Positions 1 through 9,037 are shown, counted from the first letter of the stretch. The stretch is DNA of 64,000 bases from a candidate division KSB1 bacterium (GCA_034506335.1 JAPDPR010000008.1:12609-76608); one strand, 5' to 3'. Numbers and translations: made by a program. Notes: generated by a model not told the origin, from the sequence alone.

Positions 1-203
1 ACAGTTTGCCTGGGAGTGTGGAGGTAAAGGAGTTCAGTCGGGAGCCGGATGAGGTGGTGGGGAGGAGGGTGGTGTGGCGGTTGGATTCGCTGCGGGTGGG
101 CGAGGTGATGCGCCTTGCGTTTGTGGCGGTGGTGGACTCGCCGTTGGTGGCGTCGCCGCTTCGTCTGCTCAATGTGGCACTGGTACGGGCAGCCAATGAC
201 ACA
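1..203 (+). repeat. Direct repeat copy A (203 bp, identical to 1147-1349)
   Basis: Bases 1-203 match 1147-1349 without a mismatch by eye. The first difference is at 204/1350, and matching resumes for a few bases after it. The offset is 1,146 bp, i.e. 382 codons in frame, equal to three DUF11 modules. The repeat probably begins upstream of the window. Confidence 0.9.
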
Positions 204-2471
204 ACAGCTGGGAACGACACCTCTACGGTGGAGGTGGTAGCAGAGGAGCCGCAGGAGGTACCGCTGTGGTGTGATGTGCAGCTGACCAAAAAGGCGGATC
301 AGGACACTGTGATGGTGGGGGCTACGTTGAGTTACAGGTTGGTTGTCACCAATTTTGGTCCGTCTCCTGCGACTGAATGTGCGGTGCGGGACACGCTGCC
401 GGTGTGGGTGACGCCCATTAGGTTTGTGCCTGCTCCGGACAGCCTGGTGGGTCGGGTAGTGGTGTGGCGGTTCCCAGAGATTGCCGTGGGTGAGGAGCGG
501 GCGATTGAGGCGCTGGTGAGGGTAAATGGTGGGGCTCCGGAAGTACCGTTCTGGTTGGTGAACTCTGCAGTGATCAGCGCCTTGGGGGACACGAACGTCG
601 TGAACGATCGACAGCAGGCGTGGACCGTGGTGGTGCCTCAGCCTTGCGAGGTGTGGGTGAGCAAGGCGGCGGAGGTGGATACGGTGGAAGTGGGCAGCGT
701 GTTTGCGTACCGGCTTGCCGTAGGCAACGAGGGGCCTGGGCCGGCCTATCGGATTGCGGTAGTGGACACGTTGCCGGTGCACGTGGCGGTGACCGAGTTT
801 GGGATGCGTCCGGATTCGGTTGAGGGGCGCGTCGTATGGTGGTGGATTGATTCCCTGGGTGTGGGGGAGCGGAGGGAGTGGGCGGTATGGGTTCGGGTGG
901 ACTCGTTGAGCAGCGGCCAGATGCGGAATGTGGTGGTGGTGAATGCGGCTGGGGATTTGGTGCCTGGGGATGACGAGGCAGAAAAGGCGGTGATAGTTCG
1001 TCCTCGTCCGGTACGGCCGGTGGTTTGTGACGTGCGGATGGTGAAGCGTGCGGATCGGGACAGTGTGTGGGCAGGGGGTAGGATTGGGTACGAGCTTGAG
1101 GTGAGCAATCTGGGTCCTGGGGTAGCGCGGCAGGTGGTGGTGGTGGACAGTTTGCCTGGGAGTGTGGAGGTAAAGGAGTTCAGTCGGGAGCCGGATGAGG
1201 TGGTGGGGAGGAGGGTGGTGTGGCGGTTGGATTCGCTGCGGGTGGGCGAGGTGATGCGCCTTGCGTTTGTGGCGGTGGTGGACTCGCCGTTGGTGGCGTC
1301 GCCGCTTCGTCTGCTCAATGTGGCACTGGTACGGGCAGCCAATGACACAGCAGCTGCGAACAATGTAGACAGCACAGTGGTGGTCGCTGAACAGCCAATT
1401 GTGGCTCAGCGGCAAACAGACCTGGCCCTGACCAAGATGGCAGGCGTGGAGACTGTAGGCCCGGGCGAAAGCTTCACCTGCTTCCTTACGGTCCGAAACA
1501 TCGGGCCTGTCCTTTCTGAGCCGGGATGGCTGGTGGACCTTTTGCCCGAACACACAGTGGCTGCGGACTTTAGCGTTACACCTGATAGCCTGGTGGGCAA
1601 GCGTATAGTCTGGCGCCTACCTGAGCTTGATAGGGGTGAGAGCCACGAGGTGGCGATGCGACTCGTCGTGGCTGCGGCACTCCCTCTGGACCTTACGCGT
1701 TTGGATAACACCGCCTTTGTGGCTGTACCCAACGATAGCAACGCTGCGAATGATCGTGCGTCAGTGACGGTGCAAATTCGCCGTGTGCAACCGGGCGGCG
1801 ACAGGTGCGATGTTGATGTCCAGAAAGTGGCCACCCGCGATACAGTCGTTGTTGAGCAGACTTTCTGGTATCAGATTCTGGTGCGGAACTCTGGACCGGC
1901 TGTTGCCAGGGATGTAGTGCTAAGGGAGTTTGTTCCGGTTGGGCTCAGGGTGCGTACCTTTAGTCCCCCGCCGGATTCGGTTTCCGGCAACGTGGCGGTT
2001 TGGCGGATCGCCGCGCTTGCCCCAGGCGAACAAGTGCAGGTAGTCCTGGAGGCCATTGTTGCAACGCCACCAGAGTACTACCCTGCAGAGCTGCTCAACA
2101 TGTGCACCGTGAGTGCTCAGGGGGACACCATGGCCGAAAACGACGTGTCGCGCGCCAAGGTCGTGATAAGCGAAGTGGCGAGCGACTGCGACGCTTTCTA
2201 CTTTGACAAGAACCTATTTGAGCCGGAACGCGGTGTTCCTCTCACCATTTTCTTCGGATTGCAGGCGACGGCTGAGGTGGCCCTGGACCTGTATGACATT
2301 ACTGGTTACCATGTGACAAGAATCGTAAAAGGTACCTACGGTCCGGGCGTGAATTCGTATGTCTGGGAAGGAACCACGCAAAGCGGCGAGAAGGTGGGAA
2401 GTGGCGTCTATGTGATTGCCCTGCGAACCGGAGGACTCATCTGTTGGAAGAAGGTTATTCTGCTCAGATAA
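1..2471 (+). CDS. DUF11-repeat surface protein, 5'-truncated, with C-terminal FlgD-like/type IX sorting domain
   Basis: The reading frame is already open at the first base, so the true start lies upstream; the visible part is about 822 residues. It is built of DUF11-type beta-sandwich modules of roughly 125 residues. Most open with C-[DE]-V and then show recurring D-T-V, N-x-GP, D-x-LP and a 'NDT/ANN' end motif; one partial and five full modules are visible. The last ~95 residues (from about 2190) form a FlgD-like C-terminal domain ending in VILLR, the pattern of type IX-type secretion signals. Known: DUF11 proteins are exported structural or adhesin-like proteins. Inference: a surface adhesin or stalk. 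The next gene overlaps its 3' end and encodes an outer-membrane barrel/OmpA protein, which suggests a secretion or anchoring partner. Modules 1-4 have strikingly G/T-rich codons, unlike modules 5-6. Confidence 0.85.
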   Translation, partial: SLPGSVEVKEFSREPDEVVGRRVVWRLDSLRVGEVMRLAFVAVVDSPLVASPLRLLNVALVRAANDTTAGNDTSTVEVVAEEPQEVPLWCDVQLTKKADQDTVMVGATLSYRLVVTNFGPSPATECAVRDTLPVWVTPIRFVPAPDSLVGRVVVWRFPEIAVGEERAIEALVRVNGGAPEVPFWLVNSAVISALGDTNVVNDRQQAWTVVVPQPCEVWVSKAAEVDTVEVGSVFAYRLAVGNEGPGPAYRIAVVDTLPVHVAVTEFGMRPDSVEGRVVWWWIDSLGVGERREWAVWVRVDSLSSGQMRNVVVVNAAGDLVPGDDEAEKAVIVRPRPVRPVVCDVRMVKRADRDSVWAGGRIGYELEVSNLGPGVARQVVVVDSLPGSVEVKEFSREPDEVVGRRVVWRLDSLRVGEVMRLAFVAVVDSPLVASPLRLLNVALVRAANDTAAANNVDSTVVVAEQPIVAQRQTDLALTKMAGVETVGPGESFTCFLTVRNIGPVLSEPGWLVDLLPEHTVAADFSVTPDSLVGKRIVWRLPELDRGESHEVAMRLVVAAALPLDLTRLDNTAFVAVPNDSNAANDRASVTVQIRRVQPGGDRCDVDVQKVATRDTVVVEQTFWYQILVRNSGPAVARDVVLREFVPVGLRVRTFSPPPDSVSGNVAVWRIAALAPGEQVQVVLEAIVATPPEYYPAELLNMCTVSAQGDTMAENDVSRAKVVISEVASDCDAFYFDKNLFEPERGVPLTIFFGLQATAEVALDLYDITGYHVTRIVKGTYGPGVNSYVWEGTTQSGEKVGSGVYVIALRTGGLICWKKVILLR
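1147..1349 (+). repeat. Direct repeat copy B (identical to 1-203)
   Basis: Second copy of the 203-bp unit, inside DUF11 module 4. The sequence just 5' of it cannot be compared because copy A starts at the window edge. The sequence 3' of it diverges quickly, marking one end of the duplicated or converted tract. Confidence 0.9.
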
Positions 2472-5400
2472 AAACCCGCGCACCCAACAGGTGCTTGCGA
2501 TGGGGTGCGCACGCCGGGGCACTTTTGGTGTTGCTGGTCTCCGACGCGGCGCTGGTCCGCGCTCAGGTGCGGGCTGGGGCTGCCTACCTGAAGGTGCAAC
2601 CGAGTGTCCGTTACCAAGGGATGGCTGGCGCCCTTACTGCAGCCATTGACGAGGTGCAGGCCTTTTATGCGAATCCTGCTGCCACGGGGTTTTCCCGGGA
2701 ATGGCAGTGGTCTGCCGCCTATACGCGGTGGGTGGCCGACATTTACAGCCTGTCGGCAAACATAGGCCGTCAGTTCCGGATGCCCTGGAGCAGGCGCTTC
2801 GGCGCAGCCTTTGGTCTTTGCTACCAGGGAGTGCGTCCATTCGATAGCACTAAGGGGCGGCAGGCTTCAGTTTCGGCAAGCGACGTCTTGGCGGTGCTGA
2901 GCGTAGCGAGCCCATTGGCTCTGCTTTCTCCCCACGTGGCCATTGGCGCCAATTTCAAGTACTTGCGCAGCGATCTCATGACTCATGCCGCCGGCGCCGA
3001 AATGTTTGATGTAGGCATGATGTGGTGCTCACCGCGCATCGGCCTCAAAGGCCCTTTTGAATATGGACTGTTGTCCGCAGGGATAGCCGCAGATCATCTT
3101 GGTGCACCACTCACATTTCAAGGGGAAAAGACACCGCTGCCACGAACGCTACGAGCGGGGCTCGGCCTGCATTTGGGCGCGCACGAAGGGCTCCAGGTAC
3201 AGGTGACGGGAGACTATCACTGGGTCCGGGATGAAGTTGGGCGCCTCTGTCTCGGCGCGGAATTGGCCTGGGGGTATCGTCTGGCAGTGCGCACCGGATA
3301 CGAGTTCAATGACCGCCTGCTGAGCAAGTTGTCCGCCGGCATGAGCCTGCGCCTCGATGATCGCGTCCCGCTTGCGGGGAACGTTCTTAGCGGCAGGAAT
3401 CGAGCCTTGCGCCTTGATGTGGGTGGCCTCGAAGCGAACGAGCTGTTCGACGTAGCCAGCCGTGCGGGAGTCCACCACTACACCATTGGCCCGGAGCGCT
3501 TTGAGCTGCTCCAGCCTCTGCCCCACGATACTCTTCGCAGCATGGAAGCTGTGCTCCGCTGGCAGGCAGCACGGGATCCAGACCTTTTCGATCAAGTGCG
3601 CTACCTTCTTGTGGTGGAGCGAGTCACAGGCATAGCGGCGGAGCGGTCAGAGCTCGCGCGTCTGCTCGCCGTGTTGGCCAAGAAGGATATCGAGCTGAAA
3701 AATGCAGTGGAGGCGTTTGGACAGTCTTTCCTGATAATGTCCGATTCCCTCTTTGCGGAGGATAGCCCCACCTACCGTGCGGGCTTCTTGCCCCCTGGAG
3801 ACTACCTCTGGACGGTATTCGCCTATGACCGGGATCAACACTGGCGTGTTGCAGCGCAGCGCATGTGGCCCTTCCACGTAGTAGCGCCCGACATCGAGGT
3901 CGTCAACATCTCCTTTGAGCCCGATCCCTGGATCACTGAGAGCGATACGCAGGGGGTGGTGACCGTCAACCTGCGCAACAACGGTTTCTGGACCGCGGAG
4001 AAAGTGACGCTTACCGTAACCGCTGCCCAAGGGGGCTCATTGTCCACACCTGACACGGTGTGGAAGGGCGCACTTCATCGTTTGGCTCCGCACACAGACC
4101 AGTCAGTGGCCTTTACCTGGCTCACCGCCAGACCTGGTTTGCATCATTTCCAAGCGGAGGCGCATCTGTTCGATGGCAATGGCAGGCCCTTAGCCGAACA
4201 TGATACACTGAACAATAGATCGACGGCGTCTTTCTACACCATTCCAAAGGGCAGGGTGGCAATCCCTGATACGGTGCCTGCCTTCTTTTTTCCGCTCGTT
4301 TCCCAGCAGGTGCCTCTCGTGACCAAGGTTTTCTTTGACTTCCAGAGTGCGGTGGTGCCAAGCGAGTACTATCGTCCTTCGGACTGGTTTTATGCTCCTC
4401 TGGATACCCTGGCCAAGCGCGTCATTCGCCGCCCTGAGGTGGTGCTCCGCATTGAGGGATTTTGCGATGCGGTCAATGGAGAGCCGCTGGATTTGGCCCG
4501 AAAAAGAGCCATGGCCGTACGCCAAATCCTGCTGGACCTCGGTGTGAGGGGGGAGCAGGTACCTATTGACAGTGTCCATTGGGCAGTCTCGCCGGACAAA
4601 AAGATCACGCAGAATGCAGGCGTGCACCAGGAGCGGCGTAATGTGCGTATCAGGGCTTTCCGGCAGGGTTCAGATATCGCCGAGCTAGAGGTTATCGCTC
4701 CCGTGTCGTTCCGCTGCCTCCATGAACCTCCAGTCCCATTGCCAGTCGTCTTCGCCAATACCGTGAAAGGGGTGGTTCCAGCGAGGTGTGGGGTTCTACG
4801 ATTGAGCAGCGACGCCTTGAACGACAGCATCCCCGCTGGGTACGCGTTGCCTCCAGGTGATTCCCTGCGTTGGCCCTTAACCGAGAGCGATACTGTGTGG
4901 GTACACAGGGAGGTGACTTACACGCTTGCCCTCACCGATACGCTGGATCGTCACTTCCGGACGAGGGGCAAAAGGGTTTACCTGGCGCCAAAAGGTTCTC
5001 ACCTTCCGATTGTGGTTGGTCTGGCGGAATTCAACGACCCGCAGCCTTTCCCGATTGTTCCGTGGAAGAACCTGTTGCATGAATTGGGGATGCGCCTCAG
5101 GTACGCGCCCACCATGTACTTCCGCTTCGTGGGCCACGCCTGCGGCATCACCCCGCGCTCGGTGAACAACGCCTTCTCGCGTCTGCGGGCCGCGAATTTG
5201 CAGGAAGACTTTATTAAAGCTGTTGCCGAGATAGAAGGGCACGAGCCGGCGCTTTGCCGTCTTGTTATGGCTCGGCTCGACAGGGAAGGAACGATGGGCA
5301 AAGGGGCGGACGAGCCCTTTACCCTGGTCCTTGACGAGGAAAGGTTTGCCCAGGAGTATCAAGCCATCGATCCCGCTGCTTTTGCAAAGCTGAGGGCGCT

Positions 5401-5539
5401 GCAAGAGCTGCCTCGGGCCTCTTGTCAGCCGTTCGTCTTCAGCCGGGAAAGTGGTAAACTCCTTTTGGAGGGGGATAACGGTACTCCAGTAGGACGCCAA
5501 ATCAACCGGCGGATTCAGATAGAATTCTTCTACAAGTAA
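2444..5539 (+). CDS. PorV-type barrel / CARDB / double OmpA-like fusion protein
   Basis: 1031 residues. A TTG start at 2444 is preceded by GGAGG at 2429-2433 and overlaps the DUF11 gene by 28 bp, implying translational coupling; a later TTG near 2495 is an alternative. Residues ~1-40 form a signal peptide ending ALVRAQ. Residues ~41-305 resemble PorV/PorQ barrels (YQGMAGALTAAIDEVQAFYANPAATG). Residues ~480-600 resemble a CARDB/fibronectin-like sandwich. Residues ~625-740 are OmpA-like (VFFDFQSAVV, then RIEGFCDAVN and LARKRAMAVRQIL). Residues ~855-1031 look like a second OmpA-like unit (FRFVGHAC, SRLRAANL, NRRIQIEF). Known: PorV/PorP-type barrels serve type IX export and OmpA domains bind peptidoglycan. 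Inference: an anchoring and secretion partner for the upstream adhesin. Confidence 0.75.
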   Translation: MEEGYSAQIKTRAPNRCLRWGAHAGALLVLLVSDAALVRAQVRAGAAYLKVQPSVRYQGMAGALTAAIDEVQAFYANPAATGFSREWQWSAAYTRWVADIYSLSANIGRQFRMPWSRRFGAAFGLCYQGVRPFDSTKGRQASVSASDVLAVLSVASPLALLSPHVAIGANFKYLRSDLMTHAAGAEMFDVGMMWCSPRIGLKGPFEYGLLSAGIAADHLGAPLTFQGEKTPLPRTLRAGLGLHLGAHEGLQVQVTGDYHWVRDEVGRLCLGAELAWGYRLAVRTGYEFNDRLLSKLSAGMSLRLDDRVPLAGNVLSGRNRALRLDVGGLEANELFDVASRAGVHHYTIGPERFELLQPLPHDTLRSMEAVLRWQAARDPDLFDQVRYLLVVERVTGIAAERSELARLLAVLAKKDIELKNAVEAFGQSFLIMSDSLFAEDSPTYRAGFLPPGDYLWTVFAYDRDQHWRVAAQRMWPFHVVAPDIEVVNISFEPDPWITESDTQGVVTVNLRNNGFWTAEKVTLTVTAAQGGSLSTPDTVWKGALHRLAPHTDQSVAFTWLTARPGLHHFQAEAHLFDGNGRPLAEHDTLNNRSTASFYTIPKGRVAIPDTVPAFFFPLVSQQVPLVTKVFFDFQSAVVPSEYYRPSDWFYAPLDTLAKRVIRRPEVVLRIEGFCDAVNGEPLDLARKRAMAVRQILLDLGVRGEQVPIDSVHWAVSPDKKITQNAGVHQERRNVRIRAFRQGSDIAELEVIAPVSFRCLHEPPVPLPVVFANTVKGVVPARCGVLRLSSDALNDSIPAGYALPPGDSLRWPLTESDTVWVHREVTYTLALTDTLDRHFRTRGKRVYLAPKGSHLPIVVGLAEFNDPQPFPIVPWKNLLHELGMRLRYAPTMYFRFVGHACGITPRSVNNAFSRLRAANLQEDFIKAVAEIEGHEPALCRLVMARLDREGTMGKGADEPFTLVLDEERFAQEYQAIDPAAFAKLRALQELPRASCQPFVFSRESGKLLLEGDNGTPVGRQINRRIQIEFFYK

Positions 5540-5987
5540 CGGGCCTTATCCGAATGCTTGGCTAGGCGCTCGCTTGAGATGTGTGGACGGCGCCAAGGAG
5601 GGGGCGCAAGCACGGCATCGCTTCCGCCCTTTGGACGGTGAGGCCGGATGCAATGGGGCAGAGGTTGTCGAGGAGCAGACGGGCCTCCGAGGACATTGGT
5701 GGGGCGCGACGCGGGCACCCATTACCACGGCTGCCGTTACGCAGGCGCTAGCACATTCTGAGGAGCTTGGGTTCTGCGTCCCCCAGCGCCTGGGTCGTTT
5801 CTGTGCCGAGGCTTCGGGCATCCTGGGTTCAGCTGCTGTCCGCAGCAAAGCGCTCACCGCCAGTCAAACGGCACGGGAGACCATGAACAAGCCCAGGAGC
5901 AACTGTGTTTCCGACGGGTCTAAGAGTTGGCCACGATGTACTTCTTTCCTCGTTGCGCGCGGTTCTAGCGCCGATCCAACATTTCCC
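5540..5987. other. Intergenic region, no gene recognised
   Basis: Open frames exist here on both strands but their translations have no recognisable motif, no good ribosome site and low-complexity Arg/Ala-rich composition. I see no RNA gene. Only the tRNA promoter at the right edge is convincing. Confidence 0.5.
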
Positions 5988-6016
5988 TTGATATTATGCC
6001 GGGTGTTTGCTAAATT
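5988..6016 (+). promoter_or_regulatory. Sigma70-type promoter of tRNA-Leu
   Basis: TTGATA (5988-5993), a 17-bp spacer, then TAAATT (6011-6016). The predicted start (~6023) is only a few bases before the tRNA 5' end at 6026, so the primary transcript would have almost no leader. Confidence 0.65.
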
Positions 6017-6025
6017 TTCCCGCGC

Positions 6026-6109
6026 GCCGGGGTGGTGAAACTGGTAGACGCACAGGACTCAAAATCCTGCGGACTTTTGTCCATGCGGGTTCGATTCCCG
6101 CCCCCGGCA
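6026..6109 (+). tRNA. tRNA-Leu (anticodon CAA)
   Basis: A full class II cloverleaf can be drawn. The acceptor stem GCCGGGG (6026-6032) pairs with CCCCGGC (6102-6108), followed by discriminator A. The anticodon stem CAGGA/TCCTG encloses loop CTCAAAA with anticodon CAA at 6060-6062. A long variable arm (GGAC-TTTT-GTCC) and a TTCGATTC T-loop follow. CCA is not encoded. It reads UUG codons. Confidence 0.97.
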
Positions 6110-6114
6110 CAGCC

Positions 6115-6149
6115 AAGGGGCCGCACGCGTGCGTGGTGTGCGGCCCCTT
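6115..6149. terminator. Bidirectional hairpin terminator
   Basis: AAGGGGCCGCAC (6115-6126) pairs perfectly with GTGCGGCCCCTT (6138-6149) around an 11-nt loop. It is followed by CTGTTT on the + strand and TTGG on the - strand, so U-tracts are modest. It lies between tRNA-Leu and the convergent transporter gene and can serve both. Confidence 0.7.
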
Positions 6150-6154
6150 CTGTT

Positions 6155-7105
6155 TCATGCTGCCCTGCTGCGCCAGGCTTCCACGTGTCGTGCAGAGCGA
6201 ATCACGAGGATCCCCCCCGCGATGAGCAGGCTCCCTGCCACCCACTGCCCAAGTGAAAAGCGTTCACCAAAGAGTTGGCCAGAAGCGAGAATGGTAAGAA
6301 ACGAGGTCATGAGCATAGAGGAGGAGCATATCGCCACGCCGAGGCGCGCCACGGCCATGTAGTACGCGACCTGGGCGATGGCAAGGCCCAACAGAGCGGA
6401 AAGGGCCATGAGCAGGGCGGTGCTTAGGTCAAGGGCCGCAAGACGCTGGGGGTGCCCCAAAAGTGCCATAAGCACGTTGGCGCTTGCGGCCGTATAAAGT
6501 GCGATGATGGCAAAGGCGAGTCTTGGATCCGCCGCTCTCAAGAATCTCCGCACCGTGAGTCCGTATCCCGCGGTGAAGAGTCCACAGCTCACCATGATGA
6601 CCACGCCTACCATGCTGGGGCCATGCGAAAGGCCCCCTTGTTGCACCATTAGCGCTCCGTAGCCGGCCGCCGCCACAGTGAGCCCTATAGCAAAACGGGG
6701 GCTCTTAATGGCCGGACGCTCATCCGGAAAGATCACAAACGAGCCGATTACAGACCAGACTATGGAGCCCCGCGCCAAGAAGCTCATGAGCCCTGGGTTA
6801 ATGAAATAGGGCGCCCACGTCCACAAATTCTGGCTCACGATGTTGAAAAAGGTTGGCACCAGCGCACACTTCCAGAGCCCCTTCGGCACCCGTCCGCGAC
6901 CAGCTCGAGATAGAAGGAAGGGGAGGTACACCGCCGCAGCGACGGTGTACCGGTAGGCGTTCAAGGTCCAGGCATCCAGCAGGGAAGAGAAGTATTTCAG
7001 AAAGAGCGGGATAGATGCCCAGCAGAGGATAGCCGCACCAAGTGCGAGGGTGGCTCGCGGGCGAGAAACGACGCCCACGGTGCTGCCGTCTACGTGGCCA
7101 CCCAT
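6155..7105 (-). CDS. DMT-superfamily (EamA) transporter
   Basis: 316 residues, about the usual length for an EamA-domain permease (~300). About ten hydrophobic segments fall in two repeats: the first opens with TLALGAAILCWASIPLFLKYF, and the second lies after the mid-protein LTVRRFLRAADPR loop. Glycine/alanine-rich helices such as ALLGLAIAQVAYYMAVARLG match the family. Known: members export small metabolites or amino acids across the inner membrane; the substrate cannot be read from sequence. It ends just before the hairpin shared with tRNA-Leu and is divergent from nothing nearby, with a 24-bp gap to the peptidase gene upstream, so the two may be co-transcribed. Confidence 0.85.
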   Translation of the reverse strand: MGGHVDGSTVGVVSRPRATLALGAAILCWASIPLFLKYFSSLLDAWTLNAYRYTVAAAVYLPFLLSRAGRGRVPKGLWKCALVPTFFNIVSQNLWTWAPYFINPGLMSFLARGSIVWSVIGSFVIFPDERPAIKSPRFAIGLTVAAAGYGALMVQQGGLSHGPSMVGVVIMVSCGLFTAGYGLTVRRFLRAADPRLAFAIIALYTAASANVLMALLGHPQRLAALDLSTALLMALSALLGLAIAQVAYYMAVARLGVAICSSSMLMTSFLTILASGQLFGERFSLGQWVAGSLLIAGGILVIRSARHVEAWRSRAA

Positions 7106-7129
7106 GAGAGCATTCCTCGATCGAGCGGC

Positions 7130-9037
7130 TCAGTGCGTGATGACAAGCTTGCCTGTAGCCACTAATCCTGCCGCCCTGAGGCGCACCAGATACAGCCCTG
7201 CAGGTAACCCTTGTGTGCTTAAAGGCATCGCGGTTTTCTCCGGACCAATGTGCTGCCTCGTAGGGCCCGCCACGGCGCGACCCCTCACGTCAAATATGAC
7301 AATCTCCAAGTCCGCGGGGGCGTGGAGATCAAGAAGGAGTGTCGTCCTCTCGCGGGCAGGGTTGGGGTAGAGTCTGACCAGCCTGGGCTGTTCCGGGGGG
7401 CGCCCAGTTGTCTCTTCGACTACACTGGGGCCGATCAAGTTGGTCACCGGCAAGAGGAGGTGTGACGGATAGAACTCGTTGCACATGATGGTGTTAAAAG
7501 CCACGCGAGAGGCTGGGTCAGTGCCTGGGAGTGCACCGGTGTTGGGGTTCGGTTCGAACCGGGGATAACTGCTGCTGGTCACTTGGAGCTGGACCCGATG
7601 GCCCGGCGCAAACACAATCGCGGTGGGGAGGAGCTCAATGCAAAACTCGTACACCACGCCTGGTTCCAGGGGCTGGCCGAAGGCGAACCCTTCGCGATAG
7701 CGGGCGCGCAGGACGCCATCACAGACGAGCATTTCCCGGCCGTCGGGGTAGACATCCACAAGCTTCACGATCCAGTCCGTGTCGGGCCCGTCCGAGGAGG
7801 CATACAGAGTGACCGTGGGCGTGCCCACTACCTCTAACGGTTCTTCAAGCGGCGCAGTGGTGAAGCGGAGAAGATCGCTCTCCTGATTGGGCCTCTGGTC
7901 ATAAGGCCCCGCCTCCAGAAAGGGCGGCAGGTTCTGTCCACCTCTCGTGGGGACCGGCCTGGTGGGGTCGAACGCGTAGGCAACTGCCGCGCTCGCATCT
8001 GCGGGCGGAGAAGCAGCTAGTTCTCCGGATGCCGCAAGGAAAAAAGTGTGCCATGACGGCTGGGGCGGCCAGGCCTCGCACCTCACCCATTGGTTCCCCG
8101 GCCCATGGGGCGAATCGGTGTCGCCCATGAGATAAATGCGCACTGGGGGCAAGTCATCGGGGTAAGGATTTCCCTTGAGCCAGACGTCGAACCATCGACG
8201 CGTTTCCCCCACCAGGTCGACAGCACTGTTTGCCGGATAGCTTAGCTCTCCTGAACGGAAATCGTGGGTGGTGGGCGCTACCAACAACACCTGGCGGCCC
8301 TTCGCCTGGCTCCCACCGTCTGCTTGGAGTACGGCGAAGGCGTTGATTGGTCCCCGGCAAAACACATCGTACCAGCCTGCCAGGTGAAAAATGGGCACGT
8401 TGACCACACTCGGGCGCTCGAAGAGGTTGGCCTGCTGCCAGAATTGGTCGTAGGTGGGGTGTTCCCGCATCAGGCTTATCATTTCGGGAGTGCCCCGAGC
8501 AGAGAGCCATCCTTCCACCAAGTTCTTCTGCAGTACGCCTCCTGGGTACACTACCTCATGATACAGATCCGCTGATGCCAGCCCCACGAAGCAGCAGGCA
8601 AGGTGAGGGGGAGCAGCACCAGCAGCCAGGTAGGCAGAGATGCCCAGGGCTGACAACCCCCAGAGCCCCACGCGGCCATCACACCATTGCTGGGCTGCGA
8701 TCCATTCCACGGTGTCGTAACCATCCTGGTTACGTCCCCATCCGTCGTCCAGGAATACCGAATCGGTCCCTGCAGAGCCGAAGCGTCCGCGTGTGTCCTC
8801 GACAACAACAGCATAGCCGGAACTGCGAAGGAGGTTAGCGAACAAAACCACGTCCGGTGAGCGCCGGCCATAAGGGGTGCGCAGAGCCACGGCCGGCCAC
8901 GGGCCACCACCGCCGGGCAAGTAGAGGTCCCCGGCAAGGGGAGTCCCATCGCGCATGGGAATGGTGAGCGGCGTCTGTCCTGAAAGGCCCCCGTAAAGAA
9001 CCAGCATGAAACCTGCCACAAAAGCCGACCTCTTCAT
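7130..9037 (-). CDS. Secreted CocE/NonD-type hydrolase (X-Pro dipeptidyl-peptidase family) with sorting domain
   Basis: 635 residues from ATG 9037, chosen because GGGAGA lies just upstream and MKRSAFVAGFMLVLYGGLSG is a clear signal peptide; a longer frame to 9130 is less likely. Alpha/beta-hydrolase features: oxyanion/DTRGRFGS region near 81-88, nucleophile Ser ~129 in GLSALG, Asp ~224 in GWYDVF, and His ~258 in PTTHDF. Then comes the X-Pro C-terminal jelly-roll (residues ~390-520). The last ~85 residues (LYPNPARERTTLLL ... GLYLVRL) form a FlgD-like/type IX sorting domain. Known: the family cleaves acyl-proline dipeptides or esters such as cocaine and glutaryl-7-ACA. Inference: a surface or secreted peptidase/esterase. 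Confidence 0.88.
   Translation of the reverse strand: MKRSAFVAGFMLVLYGGLSGQTPLTIPMRDGTPLAGDLYLPGGGGPWPAVALRTPYGRRSPDVVLFANLLRSSGYAVVVEDTRGRFGSAGTDSVFLDDGWGRNQDGYDTVEWIAAQQWCDGRVGLWGLSALGISAYLAAGAAPPHLACCFVGLASADLYHEVVYPGGVLQKNLVEGWLSARGTPEMISLMREHPTYDQFWQQANLFERPSVVNVPIFHLAGWYDVFCRGPINAFAVLQADGGSQAKGRQVLLVAPTTHDFRSGELSYPANSAVDLVGETRRWFDVWLKGNPYPDDLPPVRIYLMGDTDSPHGPGNQWVRCEAWPPQPSWHTFFLAASGELAASPPADASAAVAYAFDPTRPVPTRGGQNLPPFLEAGPYDQRPNQESDLLRFTTAPLEEPLEVVGTPTVTLYASSDGPDTDWIVKLVDVYPDGREMLVCDGVLRARYREGFAFGQPLEPGVVYEFCIELLPTAIVFAPGHRVQLQVTSSSYPRFEPNPNTGALPGTDPASRVAFNTIMCNEFYPSHLLLPVTNLIGPSVVEETTGRPPEQPRLVRLYPNPARERTTLLLDLHAPADLEIVIFDVRGRAVAGPTRQHIGPEKTAMPLSTQGLPAGLYLVRLRAAGLVATGKLVITH

Noticed and set aside
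5574-6038. 154-codon frame before and overlapping tRNA-Leu
   Set aside because: It reads into the tRNA promoter and tRNA, lacks a ribosome site and has random-looking composition.
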